Shown here: piece by piece, positions 8,736-17,307 of the stretch | Layout: each line of letters begins with the position of its first letter | How positions within the stretch are numbered: position 1 is the stretch's first letter | Source of the DNA: Alphaproteobacteria bacterium | GTDB taxonomy: Bacteria; Pseudomonadota; Alphaproteobacteria; Rhizobiales; Beijerinckiaceae | Reading direction: 5' to 3' | NCBI GenBank assembly: GCA_021325385.1 | Contig: JAJPHH010000119.1 | Coordinates: 1 to 63,389 of the forward strand | DNA: 63,389 bases | The notes under the pieces: model-generated | What the model was told of the DNA's origin: nothing | Database searches by the model: none | The model's input: only the letters and a program-made list of their open reading frames with translations | Program-made: the position numbers and the translations under genes

Positions 8736-9584
8736 GTGTATGCCCGCCCCGCCGAACTCGAAGCTGCACTGGATTTGCTCGCCGAGCCCGGCGCGCGGAT
8801 CCTGGCGGGCGGAACCGATATCTTCCCTGCGGCGGGCGAGAGGCCGCTTGCTGCTCCGCATATTGACGTGACCGGCATCGCCGCGTTGCGCGGCCTGAGT
8901 ATGGCGCCGGACGAGGTGCGGATAGGGGCCGCAATAACCTGGTCTGAACTGGCGAAGGCCGAGCTGCCGGCCGCTTTCGACGCCCTGAAGGCGGCCGCGC
9001 GCGAAGTGGGCGGCGCGCAAATCCAGAATCGCGGCACGATCGCCGGCAATCTTTGTAATGCGTCGCCGGCGGCGGACGGCGTTCCGCCGCTTTTGATCCT
9101 GAACGCCGAGATCGAGATCGCTTCGCGCCGCGGCGCGCGACGACTGCCGATCCGCGACTTCATCACCGGCAATCGCCGCACCGCGCTCGCGCCGGGCGAG
9201 ATCGTGACAGCGATCATCGTCCCGACGCCGCAACCGACCATGCGCGCGAGCTTTCTCAAGCTCGGCGCCCGGCGCTACCTCGTCATCTCGATCGTCATGG
9301 TCGCCGCTTTGCTCGACATCGCGGACGGCGTCGTCCGCGAGGCCCGCGTCGCGGTCGGCGCCTGCTCGGCCGCGGCCAAACGGCTGCCGACGCTGGAGCG
9401 GCGCCTTCTGGGCGTCGCCGCCCACCCCGGCTTGGGCGATCTGGCCGCGTCCGAAGACCTCGCCTTGCTTTCGCCGATCGACGATTTGCGCGCCACCGCC
9501 GAGTACCGCCGCGACGCCGCCCTGACATTGGTCCGTCGCGCGGTCGAAGCGTGTCTCGCCGGCCAAGCCGGAGGGATCGTCTGA
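8736..9584 (+). CDS. molybdenum hydroxylase FAD-binding subunit (xanthine dehydrogenase family)
   Basis: A 282-residue protein of the CoxM/CutM/XdhB type. AGGTDIFP near residue 25 is the first FAD-binding loop and IQNRGTIAGNLCNASPAAD (about 97-115) is the second, followed by the CO-dehydrogenase flavoprotein C-terminal domain. It passes electrons from the iron-sulfur clusters of the partner to the acceptor. The start is GTG at 8736, preceded by GAGGGAGAG; the ATG four bases later is out of frame. The gene is first in an eleven-gene block and its stop overlaps the next start (TGATG). In E. barkeri the equivalent subunit of nicotinate dehydrogenase is NdhF. Confidence 0.9.
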   Translation: MYARPAELEAALDLLAEPGARILAGGTDIFPAAGERPLAAPHIDVTGIAALRGLSMAPDEVRIGAAITWSELAKAELPAAFDALKAAAREVGGAQIQNRGTIAGNLCNASPAADGVPPLLILNAEIEIASRRGARRLPIRDFITGNRRTALAPGEIVTAIIVPTPQPTMRASFLKLGARRYLVISIVMVAALLDIADGVVREARVAVGACSAAAKRLPTLERRLLGVAAHPGLGDLAASEDLALLSPIDDLRATAEYRRDAALTLVRRAVEACLAGQAGGIV

Positions 9585-12346
9585 TGCTCGACCGCGCGGG
9601 CGTCTCGCTCACGCTCAACGGCGCGCCGGCGCGGCTGGCGTCCTCGCCGCTCGATCGGTTGAGCCACGCCCTGCGCGAGGAATGCGGGCTGACCGGCGTC
9701 AAGGTCGGCTGCGACGCCGGCGATTGCGGCGCCTGCACCGTGCTGATCGACGGCGAGCCGGTCTGCGCGTGCCTGACTGCGGTCGGCCAGGTCGAGGGAC
9801 GAGCGATCGAGACGGTCGAGAGCCTGTCGCGCGGCGGAGACGATGTTCGCCGGCTCAAGGCGGCCTTTCACGCGCAGGGCGCGGCGCAATGCGGCGTCTG
9901 CACGCCGGCCATGCTGCTCGCCGCGACCGCGCTGTTGCGCAAGAACGCCCGGCCGAGCGAAATCGACATCGAGGACGCGCTCGGCGGCGTGCTTTGCCGC
10001 TGCACGGGTTATCGCAAGATCATTGAGGCGGTGAAGATCGCGCACAATTTCGATCCCGCGCCCGGCCCCGCCGCTCCTAGGGACGGCGCTGTCGGCCGCC
10101 GCCTCGCCCGGCTCGACGGCGAGCGCAAAATCTCCGGCGCGGAGATTTTCGGCGCGGATGAATGGCCGGCCGGCGCGCTTCTCGCTCGCGTCGTACGTTC
10201 GCCGCATCATCACGCGCGCTTCTTCTTCGGCGATCTCGACGCCTTTCAGCGCGCGCATCCGGGAATCGTCGCGATCTTCACCGCGAAAGACGTGCCGGGC
10301 GAGAACTGCTTCGGCGTGATCGCCCCGTTCGCCGACCAGCCGGCGCTGGCGGAGCGCGCCGCGCGCTTTCGCGGCGAAGCCGTCGCGCTGATCGTCGGCG
10401 AAGACGGGGCGATGCGCGGGCTCGATCTCGCCGCTTTTCCAGTACGATGGGAGCCGCTGCCGGCGCTGATGACGATCGACGAAGCGGCCGCACCCGACGC
10501 AGAGCTGATTCATCCCGGCCGGCCGGGCAATATCCTGACAAGCGGCCGCGTCGCGCGGGGCGATGTCGAGGCCGAGCTCGCCGGAGCCGACATTGTCGTC
10601 GCAGGCGAGTTCGAGACCGGCTTTGTCGAACACGCCTATATCGAGCCTGAAGCCGGCTTCGCCCGCAGAATCGGCGACCGCATTGAAGTCCAAGCGTGCA
10701 CGCAGGCGCCTTATATGGATCGCGACGACGTCGCGAAGATTCTGGGAATCGCGCCCGAGCAGGTGCGGATCGTCCCGAGCGCGGTCGGCGGCGGCTTCGG
10801 CTCGAAGCTCGATCTGTCGGTGCAGCCGTTCATCGCGCTTGCCGCTTGGAAGCTCAACCGGCCGGTGCGGATGATCTATTCGCGCAATGAATCGATCATG
10901 ACCACCACCAAGCGCCATCCGGCGCGCATTCGCGCCAGAGTCGGCGCGATGCGGGACGGCCGGCTGCTCGCCATGGATTTTGCCGCCGACTTCAACACCG
11001 GCGCCTACGCCTCCTGGGGCCCGACCGTCGCCAATCGCGTGCCGGTGCATGCTTCCGGTCCGTACCGCATGCCGCATTACCGCGCGCTGACCCGCGCCAT
11101 CCATACGCATTGCGTGCCGGCCGGCGCGTTTCGCGGCTTCGGCGTGCCGCAGACTGCGATCGCGCAAGAGCAGCTCTATGACGAGCTCGCGCTGAAGCTC
11201 GGCATCGACCGGCTCGAATTTCGCATTCTCAACGCCTTGCAGGCGGGCGACTCGACCGTAACCGGCCAAGTCTTCAAGGACGGCGTCGGCTTCAAGGCCT
11301 GCCTCGAAGCCTTGCGGCCGCGCTGGCGCGAGGCGCTCCAAGCGGCGCGCGCTTTCAACGAGAGCGCAGCCGGCCCAATGCGCCGCGGGGTTGGCGTCGC
11401 CGGCATGTGGTACGGCTGCGGCAACACCTCGCTGCCCAATCCGTCGACCATGCGGCTCGGCCTGACGCCCGACGGCCGCCTGACCTTGTTCCAGGGCGCG
11501 GTCGATATCGGCCAGGGTTCGAACACAGTCATCCCGCAAATATGCGCCGACGCGCTCGGCGCGCCGCTCGACCTGTTCGATCTCGCCTCGGCCGATACGG
11601 ATACGACGCCGGACTGCGGCAAAACCTCCGCCTCGCGCCAGACTTTCGTCTCTGGTAAGGCGGCGTACCTCGCCGGCAGAGCGATGCGGCGCGAGATTCT
11701 GCGCCTCGCCAATGTCGGCGAGGAGGCGACGATCCGTTTCGACGGCGACGCCGTGCTCATCGCCGGTGCCGGCGGCGAGCGCCGGGTCCAACTTCGTACC
11801 TTACCCATCAACAGCGCAGGCTTCGTCGTCGAAGTTCAGGAGACGTTCGATCCGCCGACCTCGCCGCTTGATGAAAACGGCCAGGGCGAGCCCTACGCGG
11901 TCTTCGGCTATGGCGCCCATCTTGCCGAAATCGAGGTCGATGTCGAGCTCGGCCGGGTCAAGGTCCTGCGCCTGACCTGCGCGCATGACGTCGGCAAAGC
12001 GATCAACCCGACGCTGGTCGAAGGTCAGATCGAAGGCGGCGCGGCGCAAGGCCTCGGCCTGGCGCTGATGGAGGAGTTCTTCCCGGGCAAGGGCGAGAAC
12101 CTCCACGACTATCTCATCCCGAGCGTCGGCGACATGCCGCCGGTCGAAAGCATCCTGATCGAGGAGGCTTCGTCGATCGGCCCGTTCGGCGCCAAGGGAA
12201 TCGGCGAGCAGGCCTTGATCCCGACTGCGCCGGCGATCCTCAACGCCATTCATGACGCGACCGGCGCGCGGATCACGCGCGCGCCGGCGACGCCGGACCG
12301 GGTGCGCGCCGCGATCCTTGCTTTGCGAAAGAAAGACCATGACTGA
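9584..12346 (+). CDS. fused [2Fe-2S] and molybdopterin subunit of a xanthine dehydrogenase-family hydroxylase (candidate nicotinate dehydrogenase)
   Basis: A 920-residue fusion. Residues 1-160 are a CoxS-like domain with two [2Fe-2S] sites: Cys43, Cys48, Cys51, Cys63 (plant ferredoxin type) and Cys103, Cys106, Cys138, Cys140. Residues 165-920 are the molybdopterin domain: GGGFGSK, GAFRGFGVP, the IGQGSNT loop and the catalytic glutamate Glu875 in GAKGIGEQAL. The family hydroxylates N-heterocycles or aldehydes with water as the oxygen source. Adjacency to 6-hydroxynicotinate reductase suggests C6 hydroxylation of nicotinate or a close analogue, but specificity is not readable from sequence. The ATG at 9584 overlaps the previous stop; its 3' end overlaps the reductase start by 8 bases. 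Confidence 0.9.
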   Translation: MLDRAGVSLTLNGAPARLASSPLDRLSHALREECGLTGVKVGCDAGDCGACTVLIDGEPVCACLTAVGQVEGRAIETVESLSRGGDDVRRLKAAFHAQGAAQCGVCTPAMLLAATALLRKNARPSEIDIEDALGGVLCRCTGYRKIIEAVKIAHNFDPAPGPAAPRDGAVGRRLARLDGERKISGAEIFGADEWPAGALLARVVRSPHHHARFFFGDLDAFQRAHPGIVAIFTAKDVPGENCFGVIAPFADQPALAERAARFRGEAVALIVGEDGAMRGLDLAAFPVRWEPLPALMTIDEAAAPDAELIHPGRPGNILTSGRVARGDVEAELAGADIVVAGEFETGFVEHAYIEPEAGFARRIGDRIEVQACTQAPYMDRDDVAKILGIAPEQVRIVPSAVGGGFGSKLDLSVQPFIALAAWKLNRPVRMIYSRNESIMTTTKRHPARIRARVGAMRDGRLLAMDFAADFNTGAYASWGPTVANRVPVHASGPYRMPHYRALTRAIHTHCVPAGAFRGFGVPQTAIAQEQLYDELALKLGIDRLEFRILNALQAGDSTVTGQVFKDGVGFKACLEALRPRWREALQAARAFNESAAGPMRRGVGVAGMWYGCGNTSLPNPSTMRLGLTPDGRLTLFQGAVDIGQGSNTVIPQICADALGAPLDLFDLASADTDTTPDCGKTSASRQTFVSGKAAYLAGRAMRREILRLANVGEEATIRFDGDAVLIAGAGGERRVQLRTLPINSAGFVVEVQETFDPPTSPLDENGQGEPYAVFGYGAHLAEIEVDVELGRVKVLRLTCAHDVGKAINPTLVEGQIEGGAAQGLGLALMEEFFPGKGENLHDYLIPSVGDMPPVESILIEEASSIGPFGAKGIGEQALIPTAPAILNAIHDATGARITRAPATPDRVRAAILALRKKDHD

Positions 12347-13787
12347 CGCCGACGGCAAGATCCGCTGCGACGCCTGTCCCGTCCTCTGCTACATCCGCGA
12401 GGGCATGACCGGCGCCTGCGACCGCTACGCCAACCGCAACGGCGAACTGGTCCGCGTCGATCCGCATATCCTGCTCGAACGTACGGTGAGCGACGGCGGC
12501 GAGGTCGTGCCCTTCGCGGCCCAAACGCAGGAATGGAGCGGCGACATCGTCAACGCGCCGGCGCCTTTCGTCACCGCAATCGGCGCCGGGACGACGTACC
12601 CTGACTACAAACCGGCGCCGTTCATCGTCTCCTCGAAAGTCGACGGGGTCGATATGGTGACGGTCGTCACCGAGGGCATCTACTCCTATTGCGGCGTCAA
12701 GCTGAAGATCGACACCGACCGCCATCTCGGCGCGGAATGCGCCACCGTGCGCGCGCAGGGCGAACCGGTCGGGCACGTGACCACCGGCGAATACGGTTCG
12801 CAAATGCTGTCGCTCGGCGGCGTCAATCACCTGACCCATAGCGGCAAGAAAGAGGGCCGCGTCACCTGCGAGACTTTGCTCGATCTCTGCAACCGCAAGC
12901 CAGTCGAGCTGACCGTCGACGGCGGCGCGACGATTCTCGTCCAGGCCGGCAAGCCGCCGATCGTCAACGGCCAAAGCGAAGAGCGCATGCGGGTCGGCTG
13001 CGGCTCGGCCACGATCGGCATGTTCGCCAAACAATGGTACGGCAAGGTCGACGAGGTCGTGGTCGTCGACGACCACATTACCGGCGTGCTCTCCGAGCAC
13101 CAGGCCGGCAAACTACTCGGCGCGAGGGACACCGGCGTCAAGATGAAAGGCCGGCGCTCGACGCCGGGCCGCTATTTCCATGTCGCCGAGCCGGGAACCG
13201 GCTGGGGCGGCGCAAACATTTCCGACCCGCTCGACATCATCGCCGGCTTCGATCCGAAAGTCGCCTGGCCCGGCCTCACCCTGCTGATGGTCTCGACCAC
13301 CGGCGAGCAGCACGCCTTCTATCGTCTCGACGAAACGTTGCGGCCCGTGCAGGAGCCGCTGCCTGACAACCTGCGCGTCTCGGTCGAGCGCATCCGCGAG
13401 AATTGCGAGCCGGCTTTGTGCTCGGTTCTTTTCATGGCCGGCGCCGGCGGCTCGCTGCGCGCCGGCGTCACGGAAAATCCCGTGCGCTTGACGCGCTCGG
13501 TGCGGCAGGCCTTGACGACGGTCACCGCCGGCGGCGCGCCGGTCGTGATCTGGCCGGGCGGCGGCATCACCTTCATGGTCGACGTGACGCTCCTGCCCGA
13601 CAACGCCTTCGGCTATGTGCCGACGCCGGCGATCGTCGCGCCGATCGAGTTCACCATGCGGCTGGAGGATTACGCCGCTTTGGGCGGCCATGTCGATCAT
13701 GTTCGGCCTTTGCGCGACATTGTCGAGACGCACGCCAAACGGCAAACGAGCGGCGCCGCAACTGCGCCGCTGCGGAGACAGGCGTGA
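12339..13787 (+). CDS. hnr: 6-hydroxynicotinate reductase homologue (ferredoxin-linked, Fe-S flavoprotein)
   Basis: A 482-residue protein that I recognise as the Hnr family. Known Hnr (EC 1.3.7.1) of Eubacterium barkeri reduces 6-hydroxynicotinate to 1,4,5,6-tetrahydro-6-oxonicotinate with ferredoxin and contains several Fe-S clusters and a covalently bound flavin. Here four N-terminal cysteines (Cys10, Cys13, Cys17, Cys27) form a cluster-binding site; further cysteines occur in YSYCGVK, ECATV, CETLLDLC and VGCGSA. The middle part resembles the FrhB/coenzyme F420 hydrogenase beta-like Fe-S flavoproteins only loosely. The C-terminal tail carries TSGAAT (470-475), faintly like an ApbE flavinylation motif. 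The ATG at 12339 overlaps the Mo-subunit gene; the end overlaps the UPF0280 GTG start. Confidence 0.85.
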   Translation: MTDADGKIRCDACPVLCYIREGMTGACDRYANRNGELVRVDPHILLERTVSDGGEVVPFAAQTQEWSGDIVNAPAPFVTAIGAGTTYPDYKPAPFIVSSKVDGVDMVTVVTEGIYSYCGVKLKIDTDRHLGAECATVRAQGEPVGHVTTGEYGSQMLSLGGVNHLTHSGKKEGRVTCETLLDLCNRKPVELTVDGGATILVQAGKPPIVNGQSEERMRVGCGSATIGMFAKQWYGKVDEVVVVDDHITGVLSEHQAGKLLGARDTGVKMKGRRSTPGRYFHVAEPGTGWGGANISDPLDIIAGFDPKVAWPGLTLLMVSTTGEQHAFYRLDETLRPVQEPLPDNLRVSVERIRENCEPALCSVLFMAGAGGSLRAGVTENPVRLTRSVRQALTTVTAGGAPVVIWPGGGITFMVDVTLLPDNAFGYVPTPAIVAPIEFTMRLEDYAALGGHVDHVRPLRDIVETHAKRQTSGAATAPLRRQA

Positions 13788-14764
13788 GAGCGCCGCCGCA
13801 AGTTCAGCGCTTCGGCGACGGCCGGCTGCATCTGCAGGACGGGCCGATCGACCTGATCATCGAAGCGTTCGGCGCCGAGGACGCAATCGAACTCGCCTAT
13901 GCGGCGGCGTGGCGACGCTTCCAGACCGTGCTCGACGAGCTCTGCGCCGAATTGCCGCTGCTCCGGGCCGCGGCGCGACCCGGGGCCTCTCGCCCAGCCG
14001 GCGTCGTGGCCCGACGCATGGCGGCGGCGGTCGCGCCGTTTAGCGCAACCCGTTTCATCACGCCGATGGCGGCGGTCGCCGGCGCGGTGGCCGAGGAGAT
14101 TCTTCAGGCGATGACCGACGCTGCGCCCCTACGCCGCGCTTACGTGAACAATGGCGGCGACATCGCGCTGCATCTTATGCCGAACGAGCAATTTTCGATC
14201 GGGATGGTCGATCGGCCGGATAGGCCGAGCCTCATCGGCGCGGCGACGATCGCAGCGCGTCATCCGGTGCGCGGCGTTGCGACGTCCGGCTGGCGCGGGC
14301 GCAGCTTCTCGCTCGGCATAGCCGACGCCGTCACCATTCTGGCTCGGACGGCCGCCGCGGCCGACGCTGCGGCGACGCTGGTCGCCAACGCCGTCGACCT
14401 TCCTGGACATCCGGCGATTGATCGCGCGCCGGCCTCGTCGCGCGATCCGCAAAGCGATCTCGGCGAGCGGCTCGTGACGATCGCAGTCGGCGCGCTGACG
14501 CCGGCGGAGATCGACGAAGCGCTGGCGCGCGGCGTGGCCGAGGCGAAGCGGCTTAAAACCCTCGGCGCGATCGAGGCCGCCGCCTTGCGGCTCTGTGGCG
14601 AAACGCGGCTTTGCGGCGTCGAGGCGAGGCTGTACAACGGCGCGAAGGAAGGGTTGCGAGCGAAGCGAAACAGTCCAGGAAACACCGGCGATTCCTGGAT
14701 GCTTCGTCGCTTCGCTCCTCGCAATGACGTCGTGAAGAAGAGCAAGCGCCATGCCGTCGGTTGA
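13784..14764 (+). CDS. UPF0280 family protein (ApbE-like superfamily)
   Basis: A 326-residue protein matching UPF0280, a family placed in the ApbE-like superfamily. Visible family segments are the N-terminal GPIDLIIEA, FITPMAAVAGAVAEEI and YVNNGGDIALHL, then GVATSGWRGRSFSLGIADAVTILA. Function is unproven; FMN transfer is a reasonable hypothesis because ApbE proteins attach FMN covalently and the partner reductase family carries covalent flavin. The GTG at 13784 overlaps the reductase stop (GTGA). The last 35-40 codons are not family sequence: they run through a family-B palindromic repeat (14652-14728) and end in RRFAPRND..., so the native C terminus has been replaced or extended by repeat insertion. 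The end overlaps the next start by 14 bases. Confidence 0.85.
   Translation: MRAPPQVQRFGDGRLHLQDGPIDLIIEAFGAEDAIELAYAAAWRRFQTVLDELCAELPLLRAAARPGASRPAGVVARRMAAAVAPFSATRFITPMAAVAGAVAEEILQAMTDAAPLRRAYVNNGGDIALHLMPNEQFSIGMVDRPDRPSLIGAATIAARHPVRGVATSGWRGRSFSLGIADAVTILARTAAAADAAATLVANAVDLPGHPAIDRAPASSRDPQSDLGERLVTIAVGALTPAEIDEALARGVAEAKRLKTLGAIEAAALRLCGETRLCGVEARLYNGAKEGLRAKRNSPGNTGDSWMLRRFAPRNDVVKKSKRHAVG
14652..14728. repeat. palindromic repeat family B, copy 2, inside a coding end
   Basis: Arms GTTGCGAGCGAAGCGAAAC and GCTTCGTCGCTTCGCTCCTC with ends TTGCGAG and CGCAATGAC. It overlaps the 3' part of the UPF0280 gene and ends about 20 bases before the next start codon. Confidence 0.8.
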
Positions 14765-15335
14765 GGAACGCAAGCGTGTCGTCTCGGTCGAAGAGATCTA
14801 TCACGAAGGCGGCCCCGTTGCGGCGAAGCCTTATCGCCGCGCGTCCATTCTCTCGGTCATCAAAAACCCGTTCGCCGGGCGCTACGTCGAGGATATCGTC
14901 GGCTTCTCGGACGACTTGAAGCCGCTCGGCCTCGGTATGGCGCGGGCGCTGATCGCCGCGCTAGGCGGCGATCCCAAAGCGATCGAAGGCTATGGCAAGG
15001 GCGCGATCGTCGGCGCCGCCGGCGAGATCGAGCATGGCGCGCTTTGGCATGTCCCCGGCGGCTACGCCATGCGCGAAGCGCTGGGCGGGGCCAAGGCGAT
15101 CGTGCCTTCGGCGAAGAAGGTCGCTGGTCCCGGCGCGCGGCTCGACGTGCCGATCACGCATATCAACGCCTCGTACGTGCGCAGCCATTTCGACGCGGTC
15201 GAGATCGGGGTCGTCGACGCGCCGCGCGCCGACGAAATCCTGCTCGCGCTCGCCATGACCACAGGTCCGCGCGTGCACAACCGCGCCGGCGGCCTCAAAG
15301 CGTCGGAGATCAAGGGAGTGGACGGGCTCCGATGA
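14751..15335 (+). CDS. 'amino acid synthesis' family protein, paralogue 1
   Basis: A 194-residue protein of the Pfam AA_synth family (named from distant annotation; its reaction is unknown). Characteristic segments are SVIKNPFAGRYVEDI, IEGYGKGAIVGAAGEIEHGA, the Lys/Ser-rich IVPSAKKVAGPG loop, HINASYVRSHFDA and a final GLKASEIKGVDGLR. The next gene is a paralogue with the same landmarks and exactly the same length, overlapping by 4 bases (ATGA), so the products probably act together, perhaps as a heteromer. In this operon the pair sits between the reductase/UPF0280 genes and the importer, which suggests a role in handling the ring compound or its products. That is inference from context. Confidence 0.85.
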   Translation: MPSVEERKRVVSVEEIYHEGGPVAAKPYRRASILSVIKNPFAGRYVEDIVGFSDDLKPLGLGMARALIAALGGDPKAIEGYGKGAIVGAAGEIEHGALWHVPGGYAMREALGGAKAIVPSAKKVAGPGARLDVPITHINASYVRSHFDAVEIGVVDAPRADEILLALAMTTGPRVHNRAGGLKASEIKGVDGLR

Positions 15336-15916
15336 AAGCCAAAATCCGCAAGCTCGTCACCGTTCTCGAAGAAACGCGCGCCGAGATGGACCGCGCCGTC
15401 GATCCGCCGACGCGGCGCGCCGCCGCCATCGCGGTGATCGAAAATCCATTCGCCGGCGGCTATGTCGAGGACCTTTCCGAATTGATCGACATCGGCGAGG
15501 AGCTCGGCGAATTGCTGGCGAGCCGCGCCGTCGCCGCGCTCGGCATCGAAGGATCGGCGGCGGAGAGCTACGGCAAAGCCGCGGCGGTCGGCGAAAACGG
15601 CGAGCTCGAACATGCGGCGGCGATCTTGCAGCCCAAACTCGGCGCGCCCGTGCGCAAGGCGCTCGGCAAGGGCGCGGCGCTGATCCCGTCATCGAAGAAG
15701 CGCGGCGGACCGGGCGTCCCGCTTGATATTCCGCTCGGCCATAAGGACGCGGCGTTCGTGCGCAGCCATTTCGACGGCATGGAGGTGAGGGTTTCAGACG
15801 CGCCCCGCGCGAACGAGATCGTCGTCGCGGTGGCGGTGACGGATTCGGGTCGGCCCCTGCCGCGCGTAGGCGGCTTGAAGAAGGACGAGATCAAGGGCGA
15901 AGACGGGCTGCGGTGA
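15332..15916 (+). CDS. 'amino acid synthesis' family protein, paralogue 2
   Basis: Also 194 residues and a clear paralogue of the preceding gene product: VIENPFAGGYVEDL, ESYGKAAAVGENGELEHAA, IPSSKKRGGPG, HKDAAFVRSHFDG and LKKDEIKGEDGLR align with it. The N terminus (KIRKLVTVLEETRAEMD) is the form usual for single-copy family members. It also has APRANEIVVAVAVTDSGRP, matching APRADEILLALAMTTGPR in the partner. Conserved Lys-Lys-x-Gly-Gly-Pro-Gly and Arg-Ser-His-Phe-Asp suggest the active region. The start overlaps the upstream stop as ATGA, so translation is coupled. The reaction is unknown. A family-A palindrome follows. Confidence 0.85.
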   Translation: MKAKIRKLVTVLEETRAEMDRAVDPPTRRAAAIAVIENPFAGGYVEDLSELIDIGEELGELLASRAVAALGIEGSAAESYGKAAAVGENGELEHAAAILQPKLGAPVRKALGKGAALIPSSKKRGGPGVPLDIPLGHKDAAFVRSHFDGMEVRVSDAPRANEIVVAVAVTDSGRPLPRVGGLKKDEIKGEDGLR

Positions 15917-15928
15917 GTTCCGGTTTGT

Positions 15929-16011
15929 GTCATTCCCGCGCAAGCGGGAATCCAGGCTGAGCTGATCCAGAAGCGCGGCGCTCGTTGGATTCCCGCTTGC
16001 GCGGGAATGAC
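15929..16011. repeat. palindromic repeat family A, copy 2
   Basis: Left arm 15929-15955, right arm about 15985-16011, same arm sequence as copy 1. It separates the catabolic genes from the importer genes within one transcriptional block and could form a strong hairpin in the mRNA. Confidence 0.9.
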
Positions 16012-16080
16012 ACCGGGGGTGATTGGAGATGCCGCGGCCGCCCGACGTGGCGGAAGACGTTTCTGGAGGGAGTGAGGATC

Positions 16081-17289
16081 ATGAAGAGTTTGTCCGCCGC
16101 GCTCTACGCGCTGGGCCTGATCGCGGCTTCGGCCTCATTTGGCGCGCCTGCTTCGGCCGAAGACACGATCAAAATCGGCGAGATCAATTCCTATTCCGGC
16201 CTGCCGGCCTTTACCGAGCCGTACCGCAAAGGCTGGCAATTGGCGCTGGACGAGATCAACGCCGCCGGCGGGGTCGACGGCAAGAAGCTGGAAGTGATCT
16301 CGAAGGACGACGGCGGCAAGCCGGCCGAGGCGGTGACCGCCGCCAACGAGCTCGTCTCGAGGGACGGCGTCGTCATGCTGGCCGGCACGTTCTTCTCCAA
16401 TATCGGCCTCGCCGTCTCCGACTTCGCCAAGCAAAAGAAAATTCTCTTCCTCGCCGCCGAGCCGCTGACCGACGCAATCACCTGGTCCAAGGGCAATCGC
16501 TATACATTCCGCCTGAGGCCCGCCAATTACGAGCAGGCCGGCATGTTGGCCGAGGAAGCCGCCAAACTGCCGGCAAAGAAATGGGCGACCATCGCGCCGA
16601 ACTACGAATACGGCCAGTCCGCGGTCGCCGCGTTCAAAAAGCTGCTCTCGGCCAAACGGCAGGACGTGCAATGGATAGGCGAGCAATGGCCGCCGCAAGG
16701 CAAGATCGACGCCGGCGCCGTGGTCGAGGCTATCGCCAAGACCGAACCCGACGCGATCCTCAATGTCGAGTTCGGCCCCGACCTCGTCAAGCTGGTGCGC
16801 GAAGGCGAGACGCGCGGCTTGTTCAAAGGCCGCTCGGTGGTGAGCTTCCTGACCGGCGAGCCCGAATATCTCGACCCGTTGAAGGATGAAACGCCCGTCG
16901 GCTGGATCGTCACCGGCTATCCCTGGAACGACGTCTCCATCCCTGAACACGCCGCCTTCTTGAAAGCGTACCAGGCGAAGTACAACGATTACCCGAGACT
17001 CGGCTCGGTCGTCGGCTATTCGACCTTGAAGGCCGCAGCCGCCATCCTGGCCAAGGCCAAGTCCACGGACAGCGAAAAGCTGGTCGACGCCGCGGAAGGG
17101 ATCGAGGTCGAGACGCCGTTTGGCAAGGTCACGTTCCGCAAGGCCGATCATCAATCGACCCTCGGCGCTTTTGTCGGCAAGACCGCGCTGAAAGACGGCA
17201 AGGGCGTGATGGTCGACGCCGAGTACCGCGACGGCGCGAAATACCTGCCGCCGGAGGATGAAGTAAAGGCGCTGAGGCCGCAGGATTGA
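16081..17289 (+). CDS. ABC importer substrate-binding protein (branched-chain amino acid / LivJ type)
   Basis: A 402-residue periplasmic protein with a signal peptide (residues 1-24, ending ASA) and the Peripla_BP_6 fold: IKIGEINSYSG at the mature N terminus, ALDEINAAGGVDGKKLEVI, and paired lobes to the end. The family binds branched-chain amino acids, amides, urea or aromatic acids; here the operon suggests the N-heterocyclic growth substrate such as nicotinate, which is inference. The ATG at 16081 is preceded by GGAGGGAG. Longer upstream reading (from 15985) only translates the palindromic repeat and was rejected. The permease and both ATPase genes follow. Confidence 0.92.
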   Translation: MKSLSAALYALGLIAASASFGAPASAEDTIKIGEINSYSGLPAFTEPYRKGWQLALDEINAAGGVDGKKLEVISKDDGGKPAEAVTAANELVSRDGVVMLAGTFFSNIGLAVSDFAKQKKILFLAAEPLTDAITWSKGNRYTFRLRPANYEQAGMLAEEAAKLPAKKWATIAPNYEYGQSAVAAFKKLLSAKRQDVQWIGEQWPPQGKIDAGAVVEAIAKTEPDAILNVEFGPDLVKLVREGETRGLFKGRSVVSFLTGEPEYLDPLKDETPVGWIVTGYPWNDVSIPEHAAFLKAYQAKYNDYPRLGSVVGYSTLKAAAAILAKAKSTDSEKLVDAAEGIEVETPFGKVTFRKADHQSTLGAFVGKTALKDGKGVMVDAEYRDGAKYLPPEDEVKALRPQD

Positions 17290-17307
17290 TGGCGTACGCG
17301 GCGCCCC

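Noticed and set aside
15985-16080. N-terminal extension of the substrate-binding protein
   Set aside because: It translates the right arm of a family-A palindrome; the signal peptide begins at the ATG at 16081, which has a good ribosome binding site.
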